Source: Ramlibacter tataouinensis
Lineage (GTDB): Bacteria; Pseudomonadota; Gammaproteobacteria; Burkholderiales; Burkholderiaceae_C
NCBI GenBank assembly: GCA_002427815.1
Contig: DIZF01000072.1
Coordinates: 33,144 to 45,634 of the forward strand
DNA length: 12,491 nt
Direction of reading: 5' to 3'
Of this stretch, positions 6,654 to 12,491 are shown in pieces (position 1 is the stretch's first letter; every line of letters begins with the position of its first letter). The translations under genes and the position numbers were made by a program. The notes beneath the pieces are model-generated. The model worked only from the letters and a program-made list of their open reading frames with translations, searched no databases and was not told the DNA's origin.

Positions 6654-7388
6654 TCAGTCGCCTACGGCCGCGCCATCTTGCATTCCGTTCCCTGCGCCAG
6701 CGCGCGGCGCGCGCTGGGTGGCGCTTGCGCGCAGGCCGATGACCCGCCAGGCCAGCGCGGTGAGTTCGCGCACCACCTGCTCCGGCGACAGCCGGCCATC
6801 CGGCCGGTACCAGCTGTAGAGAAAGCCCGGCAGGCTGCACGCCGCCAGCGCCGTGATCTTGGTTTCGTTGAAGGCCAGCGTGCCCTCGCGCCGGGCCTGC
6901 TCCATCAGCGCGCACATGCGGCTGTAGAAATGATTGGCGATCTTCTTCTGCGCGGCGGCGAACTCCGGACGAAACGCCTGCGGATCGCGGTAGGCGAAAA
7001 AAGCCGAGGGATGGTATTCGACGGTGGCGCGGATCAGCCGTTCCAGCCCCTGCGCGATCTTCAGGTGGGCCGGGCGCGGGTCGTCGTCCGGAAAGTCCAG
7101 GGCAGTGAAGCAGGCCACGGTGGGCCGCCACGACAGCAGCTCGAAGAGCTCCTGCTTGTTGTGGAAGTAGTAGTAGACGAAGGGCTTGCTCACGCCCAGT
7201 TCGCGCGCGATCTGCGACAGGGTGGTGTCGGCGTAGCCCTGCTCGTGGAACAGGCGCTCGGCCACCTTGAGGATGCGCTCACGCTTGGCGTCGGTGCCGG
7301 CGGTGACGGCACGCTGCCGGCCGCGCGCGGGATGGTCCGGTCGCGTGCGCGCAGGCGCCGCCGGGGCAGGGTTTGTTCGCTGTCGCAT
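6654..7388 (-). CDS. TetR/AcrR-family transcriptional regulator
   Basis: This is a 244-residue DNA-binding regulator, likely a homodimeric repressor released by a small ligand. After a basic, proline/alanine-rich N-terminal extension of about 32 residues, the TetR helix-turn-helix domain spans roughly 34-82. It includes RILKVAERLFHEQGYADTT and then IARELGVSKPFVYYYFHNKQELF, with the recognition helix around V66-F75. The rest is the variable ligand-binding, dimerisation domain. The ATG at 7388 has no Shine-Dalgarno, but no better start lies before the HTH, so the extended tail is tentatively kept. The gene is divergent from an acyl-CoA synthetase across 87 bp that contains a large inverted repeat. 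By this context it probably controls that operon and itself, with an acyl-CoA or carboxylic acid as a plausible effector (inference). Confidence 0.9.
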   Translation of the reverse strand: MRQRTNPAPAAPARTRPDHPARGRQRAVTAGTDAKRERILKVAERLFHEQGYADTTLSQIARELGVSKPFVYYYFHNKQELFELLSWRPTVACFTALDFPDDDPRPAHLKIAQGLERLIRATVEYHPSAFFAYRDPQAFRPEFAAAQKKIANHFYSRMCALMEQARREGTLAFNETKITALAACSLPGFLYSWYRPDGRLSPEQVVRELTALAWRVIGLRASATQRAPRAGAGNGMQDGAAVGD

Positions 7389-7392
7389 GGGT

Positions 7393-7429
7393 TATACCGA
7401 TGGGTAGCATTGTTCTACTCCGCGGTATA
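7393..7429. promoter_or_regulatory. 37-bp imperfect inverted repeat, candidate TetR operator
   Basis: TATACCGATGGGTAG at 7393-7407 and CTACTCCGCGGTATA at 7415-7429 are complementary at 12 of 15 positions across a 7-bp centre. The outer seven bases (TATACCG/CGGTATA) pair perfectly. Each arm is also partly palindromic by itself: TACC-N4-GGTA at 7395-7406, and CCGCGG inside 7416-7429. The arm centres are about 22 bp apart, or two helical turns, as expected for two dimers on one face. It begins 5 bp from the TetR start codon and covers a TATATT -10-like box (7428-7433) facing the acyl-CoA synthetase. No convincing -35 was found. Confidence 0.6.
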
Positions 7430-7463
7430 TATTGGCAAGCCGACGCCCCCCGGCATAAACCCT

Positions 7464-7470
7464 GAAGGTG
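7464..7470 (+). promoter_or_regulatory. ribosome binding site of the acyl-CoA synthetase
   Basis: GAAGGTG contains AAGG at 7465-7468, 7 bases before the ATG at 7476. This fixes that start, although the reading frame stays open more than 1 kb upstream across the antisense of the TetR and asparaginase genes. Confidence 0.6.
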
Positions 7471-7475
7471 ACACC

Positions 7476-9089
7476 ATGGAGACAGAGCGCACCCACCCGG
7501 ACCGGCCCCTGCACGAATACCTGCGCCAGCACGCACGGGCCCAGCCCGACAAGGCGGCCTATCTCTGGTACGGGCGGGCCGTGACCTTTGCCGAACTCGA
7601 CCGCGCCAGCGACGCCTTTGCGGCACGGCTGGCGCAGCTGGGCGTGAAGAAGGGCGAGCCGGTGGCGCTGTTCATGAACAACTGCCCGCAGTACGTGATG
7701 GCGCATTGCGGCGTGCAGAAGCTCGGCGCCGTGGTGTGCCCCTGCGGGCCGCTGTTCAAGGAGCATGAGCTGGCGTATCAGCTGGGCGACCTGAAGGCGC
7801 GCGTGATCGTGGCCGCCGACAACCTGCTGCCGGTGGTGGAACAAGTGCGAGGCATGACGGCGATCGAACATGTGTTCGCGGTGCGCTATGCCGACCTGTT
7901 GCCCGATGCCCCCGTCATCGACGTGCCGCCCGAGTTGCTGGCGATGAAGGCGCAGCGCAGAGCGCTGCCGGCCGGCGTAGCGGACTTTCTGGCGGCGGTG
8001 AACACGGGCGCGGCCGCGCCCCGGGTCGAGCTGGCGATGGACGACGTCGCGCTGATGACCTACACCTCCGGCACCACCGGGCTGCCCAAGGGCGCGATGC
8101 TCAGTTACGGCAATGCGCTTTACAAGAGCGCGGCGGCGGCCGACTGCAACGGCGTCACCGGCGACGACGTGCTGCTGGCGATCGCCCCGCTGTATCACAT
8201 CGCCGGCATGGTGATGGGGATCAACGTCACCCTGTACGCCGGCGCCACCACCGTGCTGCTGTTCCGGTTCGACCCGGTCGCCACCTTGCAGGCGATCGCG
8301 CGGCACCGCGTGAGCTGGTGGTACAGCATCGCACCCATGAATGTGGCGGCGATGCAGGTGCCGGGCGCAAGGGATTACGACCTGGCCAGCCTGCGCATGA
8401 ACCCGGTCACCAGTTTCGGCATCACCTTCACCGAGCCGCTGGCGCAGCAATGGCGCCAGGTCGCGCCCAACTGCAACTCGTTCGAGGCTTCCTATGGCCT
8501 GAGCGAAACGCACACGGTGGACACCTACATGCCTGCCAACGCGATCCGCTGGGGCAGCCACGGCAAGGCCATTCCCGGCAACGAGATCCGCATCCTCGAT
8601 CCCGAGAGCGGCGCGACCATGCCCACCGGCGAGCCCGGAGAAATCGTGCTGCGCAGCCCGGGCGTGTTCAAGGGCTACTGGAACAAGCCGGAAGCCACCG
8701 AAAAGACATTGCGCAACGGCTGGGTCCACACCGGCGACATCGGCCGCATGGACGCCGACGGCTACCTCACCTTCACCGGCCGCTTCAAGGAGATGATCAA
8801 GGTGTCGGGCTATGCGGTGTTCCCGGAGGAGGTCGAGACCATCCTGATCAAGCACCCGGCAGTGGCCCAGGCCGCCGTGATCGGCGTGCCCGATCCAACC
8901 AAGGGCGAGATCATCCGCGCCTTCATCGTGCGCAAGCCCGGCCAGGACGTCACCGCCGACGCGCTGATGGCCTGGGCCCGCGAGAACATGTCGACCTACA
9001 AGGCCCCGCGCGAAGTGCGGTTCATCGACGCCCTGCCCGCCACCGGCGCCGGCAAGGTGCTGCGCCGCTTGCTGAAAGACGCGGCCTGA
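7476..9089 (+). CDS. AMP-forming acyl-CoA synthetase (class I adenylate-forming ligase)
   Basis: This 537-residue cytosolic enzyme activates a carboxylic acid with ATP and CoA to an acyl-CoA, through an acyl-AMP. The whole motif series is present: the phosphate loop TYTSGTTGLPKG (195-206), YGLSET (340-345), HTGD with D421 that binds the AMP ribose, the hinge region GRFKEMIKVSGY (435-446) followed by FPEEVE, and the C-terminal catalytic K527 in GAGKVLRR. Length and motifs match medium- or long-chain fatty-acid and related acid ligases. The acid pocket cannot be read by eye, so the substrate is open. It is divergent from the TetR gene, and its TGA overlaps by one base the ATG of a biotin carboxylase. 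The product is therefore probably the direct substrate of that enzyme (inference). Confidence 0.93.
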   Translation: METERTHPDRPLHEYLRQHARAQPDKAAYLWYGRAVTFAELDRASDAFAARLAQLGVKKGEPVALFMNNCPQYVMAHCGVQKLGAVVCPCGPLFKEHELAYQLGDLKARVIVAADNLLPVVEQVRGMTAIEHVFAVRYADLLPDAPVIDVPPELLAMKAQRRALPAGVADFLAAVNTGAAAPRVELAMDDVALMTYTSGTTGLPKGAMLSYGNALYKSAAAADCNGVTGDDVLLAIAPLYHIAGMVMGINVTLYAGATTVLLFRFDPVATLQAIARHRVSWWYSIAPMNVAAMQVPGARDYDLASLRMNPVTSFGITFTEPLAQQWRQVAPNCNSFEASYGLSETHTVDTYMPANAIRWGSHGKAIPGNEIRILDPESGATMPTGEPGEIVLRSPGVFKGYWNKPEATEKTLRNGWVHTGDIGRMDADGYLTFTGRFKEMIKVSGYAVFPEEVETILIKHPAVAQAAVIGVPDPTKGEIIRAFIVRKPGQDVTADALMAWARENMSTYKAPREVRFIDALPATGAGKVLRRLLKDAA

Positions 9090-12000
9090 TGTTCCGCAAG
9101 ATATTGATTGCCAATCGCGGCGAGATCGCCCTTCGCATTGTTCGCGCGGTGCGCGACCTCGGTGCAGCCAGCGTCGCCGTCTACGCGCCCGACGATGCGC
9201 AGTCGCCCCATGTGCGGCTTGCCGACGAGGCCGTGGCCCTGGATGGAACCGGGCCGGCGGCCTATCTCGACATCGCCCGCGTGATCGCGATCGCCCGCGA
9301 GCAGGGCTGCGACGCCATCCACCCCGGCTACGGCTTCCTGAGCGAGCGGGCCGACTTCGCGCAGGCCTGCGGTGAGGCCGGCCTCGCGTTCATCGGCCCC
9401 CCGGTGGAGCAGCTGGCGCTGTTCGGCGACAAGTCCCGCGCCCGGGACCTGGCGCGCGACTGCGGCGTGCCGCTGTTGCCTGGCAGCGCGGGCGCAGTGA
9501 CGCTGCCGCAAGCGCAGGCTTTTTTCGCGGCCCAGGGCGGCGCCGGGGTGATGATCAAGGCCCTGGGCGGCGGCGGCGGCCGCGGCATGCGCGCCGTCCT
9601 GGAAGCCCGGGAGCTGCCCGAGGCCTATGCCCGCTGCGCCTCCGAGGCGCGCAGCTTCGGTGTGGAGGGGGTCTACGTCGAGCGGCTGATGTCCAACGCC
9701 CGCCACATCGAGGTCCAGTTGATAGCCGACGGCGAGCAGGCGATGAGCCTGGGCGAGCGCGAATGCACGCTGCAGCGGCGCTTCCAGAAACTGGTGGAAA
9801 TCGCGCCCAGCCCCAGCCTGTCCGACCCGCTGCGCCGGCAGCTCGATCAGGCGGCGCTGAAGATGGCGCGGGCGGTGCACTACCGCAGCCTGGGCACCTT
9901 CGAATTCCTGGTCGATGAGAGCGATCGCGACCTGCCGTTCGTCTTCATCGAGGCCAATCCGCGGCTGCAGGTCGAGCACACGGTGACCGAGGAGGTCACC
10001 GGCCTGGACCTCGTGCAGTTGCAGATCGCCCTCGCCGCCGGCGACACGCTGGCCTCGCTGGGGCTGGATCCGCAACGCCCGCCCGCGCCCCAGGGCTTTG
10101 CGATCCAGTGGCGCATCAATGCCGAACGGCTGGACGCGCAAGGCAACGCCCGCCCGTCCAGCGGCACCCTGGAACGCTTCGACCTGCCGTCGGGGCCGGG
10201 TGTTCGCGTCGACACCCACGGTGTCGCCGGCGGCGCTTGCTCGCCGCACTACGACACCCTGCTGGCCAAGCTGATCGTGCATTCGCGCAGCCCGGTGTTC
10301 GCCGATGCCGTGCGCCGCTCGCGCCGGGCGCTGGCGGAGTGCCGCATCGACGGGCCGGCCACCAACCTGCCGCTGTTGCAGGCGCTGGCGGCGCGGCCTG
10401 AATTCGCCAGCCAGCAGGTCCACACCCGTTTTCTGGAGGCGCAGCTGTCCGCGTTGCTGGAAGAGGCGGCCGGATTCGCGGTGCCGCGCCAGCCGCCTCT
10501 GCGGCCCGATCAACCCTATCCGCAGCAAGAGGAGAGCCTGTCTCCCGGCCTGTTCGTGGTGCGCGCTCCGATGCCGGCACGCCTGGTCCAGCTGGATGCG
10601 CTCGAAGGCGAATGGGTGGCGGCGGGCGCACAGGTGGCGGTGCTGGAAGCGATGAAGATGGAACACGTCCTGCACGCGGAAACAGCGGGTTGCGTGGTCG
10701 AGGTGCGGGTGAGCCCCGGGGATTCCCTGGTCGACGGGCAGGTGCTGCTGGTGCTGGAACCGGCCGAGAGCGCTGCGGCGGCGGCCGCCCACGCGCCGGC
10801 AGCCCCCGACTACGATGCCATCCGCCCCGACCTGCAGCGCGTGATCGACCGCCACGCGTTCACCCTGGACGCCAACCGGCCGCAGGCCGTTGACCGGCGC
10901 CATGCCGCCGGCGGCCGCACCGCCCGCGAAAACCTGGCCGATCTGTGCGACGCGGGCAGCTTCATCGAATACGGTGCGCTGGCGATCGCGGCGCAGACGC
11001 GGCGGCGCTCCATGGAAGATCTGATCGCCAACACGCCGGCCGACGGCATGGTCACCGGCATGGCCACGGTCAATGCCACGGACTTCGGACCCGAGCGCTC
11101 GCGTTGCGTGGTCATGGCCTACGACTACACGGTGCTGGCCGGCACCCAGGGCATGCGCAATCACCACAAGAAGGACCGCATGCTGGGGCTGGCGCACCAG
11201 CTGCGGCTGCCGGTGGTGTTGTTCGCCGAAGGCGGGGGCGGCCGGCCCGGCGATGTCGACATGCCCATCGTCGCGGGCCTCAACAACCACACCTTCAGCC
11301 AGTTCGCGGCGCTGTCGGGCAAGGTGCCGGTGGTGGGCATCGTGCACGGCCGCTGCTTCGCCGGCAATGCGGCGCTGCTGGGCTGCGTGGACGTCATCAT
11401 CGCCACCCGGGCCAGCAACATCGGAATGGGCGGGCCGGCGATGGTCGAAGGCGGCGGCATCGGCACGTTCAGGCCCGAGCAGATCGGTCCCAGCGACGTG
11501 CAGTGGCGCAACGGCGTGATCGACATCCTGGTGGCGGACGAAGCGCAGGCGGTGGCGGCGGCCCGGCACTACCTGTCGTTCTTTCAAGGCGCGGTCTCGC
11601 ACTGGGACTGTCCCGACCAGCGCGCCCTGCGCCACGCCGTGCCGGAAAACCGGCTGCGCGTCTACGACGTGCACACCGTGCTGCGGGGGCTGGTCGACAC
11701 CGGCTCGCTGCTGGAGCTGCGGGCGGGCTTCGGCGCCGGGATGATCACGGCGCTGGCGCGGATCGAAGGCCGGCCGGTCGGCCTCGTCGCCAACAATCCC
11801 AAGCACCTGGGCGGGGCGATCGACGTCGAGGCCGCCGACAAGGCCGCCCGTTTCATGCAGCTGTGCAACGCCCATGGCCTGCCTATCGTCTCGCTCACCG
11901 ACACGCCGGGCTTCATGGTCGGCCCCGAAATCGAGTCCCAGGCCCAGGTGCGCCATACCTCCCGCATGTTCGTGGTGGCGGCGCACCTGTCGGTGCCCTT

Positions 12001-12367
12001 CTTCGCCGTGGTGCTGCGCAAGGGCTATGGGCTGGGGGCCCAGGCCATGACCGCGGGCGGGTTCGACGCGCCGGTCTTCACCGTGTCCTGGCCCACCGGC
12101 GAGTTCGGGGCCATGGGCCTGGAAGGTGCGGTGAAGCTGGGCTTTCGCAAGGAGCTCGAGGCGGCCGCGGAGGGCGAGGAACGGGATGCGCTCTACCAGA
12201 AGCTGGTGGCGCAGCAGTACCAGAACGGGCAGGCCATGAACATGGCGGCCACGCTGGAAATCGACGCCGTGATCGACCCCGCGCAGACCCGCGCCTGGCT
12301 GGTGCGCGGCCTGGCGTCGGCCAGCCGCCAGCCCGGCGCGCTGGCGCCGTACGTGGACACCTGGTAG
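9089..12367 (+). CDS. single-chain biotin-dependent acyl-CoA carboxylase (BC-BCCP-CT fusion)
   Basis: This 1092-residue protein carries all carboxylase functions that are usually split over two to four subunits. Biotin carboxylase occupies about 1-447: FRKILIANRGEIA start, glycine-rich ATP loop with K157 and GGGGGRG (160-166), K234 in QRRFQK, and E288, N290, R292 in IEANPR, all as in E. coli AccC. The biotin carrier domain is about 488-562 with AMKM and biotinyl K523. An Ala/Pro-rich linker leads to a carboxyltransferase, about 575-1092, with HAAGGRTAREN near 605, DTPGF (938-942) and RKGYGLGAQAM (977-987). Only about 40 residues separate BC from the carrier, too little for the BT domain of propionyl- or methylcrotonyl-CoA carboxylases. 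The start overlaps the acyl-CoA synthetase stop by one base. It resembles single-chain acyl-CoA carboxylases described in mycobacteria; the acyl-CoA used here is unknown. Confidence 0.93.
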   Translation: MFRKILIANRGEIALRIVRAVRDLGAASVAVYAPDDAQSPHVRLADEAVALDGTGPAAYLDIARVIAIAREQGCDAIHPGYGFLSERADFAQACGEAGLAFIGPPVEQLALFGDKSRARDLARDCGVPLLPGSAGAVTLPQAQAFFAAQGGAGVMIKALGGGGGRGMRAVLEARELPEAYARCASEARSFGVEGVYVERLMSNARHIEVQLIADGEQAMSLGERECTLQRRFQKLVEIAPSPSLSDPLRRQLDQAALKMARAVHYRSLGTFEFLVDESDRDLPFVFIEANPRLQVEHTVTEEVTGLDLVQLQIALAAGDTLASLGLDPQRPPAPQGFAIQWRINAERLDAQGNARPSSGTLERFDLPSGPGVRVDTHGVAGGACSPHYDTLLAKLIVHSRSPVFADAVRRSRRALAECRIDGPATNLPLLQALAARPEFASQQVHTRFLEAQLSALLEEAAGFAVPRQPPLRPDQPYPQQEESLSPGLFVVRAPMPARLVQLDALEGEWVAAGAQVAVLEAMKMEHVLHAETAGCVVEVRVSPGDSLVDGQVLLVLEPAESAAAAAAHAPAAPDYDAIRPDLQRVIDRHAFTLDANRPQAVDRRHAAGGRTARENLADLCDAGSFIEYGALAIAAQTRRRSMEDLIANTPADGMVTGMATVNATDFGPERSRCVVMAYDYTVLAGTQGMRNHHKKDRMLGLAHQLRLPVVLFAEGGGGRPGDVDMPIVAGLNNHTFSQFAALSGKVPVVGIVHGRCFAGNAALLGCVDVIIATRASNIGMGGPAMVEGGGIGTFRPEQIGPSDVQWRNGVIDILVADEAQAVAAARHYLSFFQGAVSHWDCPDQRALRHAVPENRLRVYDVHTVLRGLVDTGSLLELRAGFGAGMITALARIEGRPVGLVANNPKHLGGAIDVEAADKAARFMQLCNAHGLPIVSLTDTPGFMVGPEIESQAQVRHTSRMFVVAAHLSVPFFAVVLRKGYGLGAQAMTAGGFDAPVFTVSWPTGEFGAMGLEGAVKLGFRKELEAAAEGEERDALYQKLVAQQYQNGQAMNMAATLEIDAVIDPAQTRAWLVRGLASASRQPGALAPYVDTW

Positions 12368-12369
12368 GC

Positions 12370-12386
12370 CCCGCAGCCGCTGCGGG
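12370..12386 (+). terminator. hairpin after the carboxylase gene, possible terminator
   Basis: CCCGCAG at 12370-12376 and CTGCGGG at 12380-12386 form a 7-bp GC-rich stem with a CCG loop, beginning 3 bp after the stop codon. No U-run follows directly. The nearest T tract is TTTT at 12437-12440, behind a second weak GC hairpin (GCCGC/GCGGC at 12410-12422). It could aid termination or protect the transcript end, but it is not a textbook intrinsic terminator. Confidence 0.4.
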
Positions 12387-12458
12387 TCGGCCTGCGAAAG
12401 GGGCCCGGCGCCGCCCCGCGGCAGGCGCCAGAGTCGTTTTCAATTTAGGTATGAGCCT

Positions 12459-12491
12459 GGGGCGGGGGGGGGAGGGGGGGGGCGGAGGAGG
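12459..12491. repeat. G-rich low-complexity tract at the window end
   Basis: The final 33 bases are G except for C at 12463 and 12483 and A at 12473, 12486 and 12489. This is unlike the balanced GC of the rest of the window. It coincides with the end of the sequence, as expected for poly-G read ends of two-colour sequencing or an assembly breaking at a hard region. A genuine G-quadruplex-forming tract cannot be excluded. Confidence 0.6.

Noticed and set aside
6195..7475. In-frame upstream extension of the acyl-CoA synthetase by more than 400 codons
   Set aside because: The extension is antisense to the asparaginase and TetR genes, shows no domain, and contains the divergent promoter. The GAAGGTG site and the normal ligase N-terminus support 7476.
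8318..9088. In-frame upstream extension of the carboxylase inside the synthetase gene
   Set aside because: The biotin carboxylase fold begins at FRKILIANRGEIA right after the ATG at 9089. The extension is a shifted-frame translation of the ligase.
8996..11986. Open reading frame of 996 codons on the minus strand
   Set aside because: It lies antisense to the carboxylase, whose domains are unmistakable. The translation is rich in His, Gln, Arg and Gly with no recognisable domain, a normal by-product of high-GC third-position bias.
12451..12491. Start of another coding sequence at the ATG at 12451
   Set aside because: AGGT sits directly against the ATG with no usable spacing, and the frame runs at once into the doubtful poly-G tract.

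Overview
The window is high-GC DNA with tightly packed genes. It most likely comes from a Burkholderiales betaproteobacterium, and the Bordetella/Achromobacter/Cupriavidus type fits best. The reasons are a Bug-type periplasmic binding protein beside its TctB/TctA permease, the style of catabolic operon, and the pairing of a CoA ligase with a one-chain biotin carboxylase. This is an inference from gene content; there is no rRNA or other marker here.

Region 1 (1-5512, + strand) is a five-gene operon: tctC, tctB, tctA, a TIM-barrel sugar isomerase/epimerase-like enzyme, and an enolase-superfamily enzyme. A near-consensus sigma70 promoter (TTGACA, 17 bp, TACAGT) precedes it. The genes are 8-bp overlapping to 27 bp apart. 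The layout suggests secondary uptake of a carboxylate, perhaps a sugar acid or hydroxy acid, followed by isomerisation and then proton abstraction next to the carboxylate. The substrate cannot be read from the sequence.

Region 2 (5513-5614) is a 102-bp convergent intergenic stretch. It holds a non-functional sequence with exactly the spacing of a tRNA 3' half: a CTCTTAA anticodon loop (anticodon CUU, Lys), an AGGTC variable loop and a TTCGAGC T-loop. It may be the footprint of an integration site or a degenerate tRNA copy.

Region 3 (5615-7388, - strand) holds a TetR-family regulator followed 31 bp later by an L-asparaginase of the Rhizobium etli inducible (ReAV) type, with its Ser-Lys and Cys/Lys/Cys residues in place.

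Region 4 (7389-12367, + strand) is divergent from the TetR gene. It holds an AMP-forming acyl-CoA synthetase whose stop codon overlaps by one base the start of a 1092-residue single-chain acyl-CoA carboxylase (biotin carboxylase, then biotin carrier, then carboxyltransferase). The 87-bp divergent promoter region contains a 37-bp imperfect inverted repeat that is a good candidate TetR operator. The simplest reading is a TetR-controlled module that activates a carboxylic acid to its CoA thioester and then carboxylates it.

The last 124 bases hold a short GC-rich hairpin and end in a 33-base almost pure G tract that looks like a contig-end sequencing artefact. I see no CRISPR array, insertion sequence, rRNA or intact tRNA.
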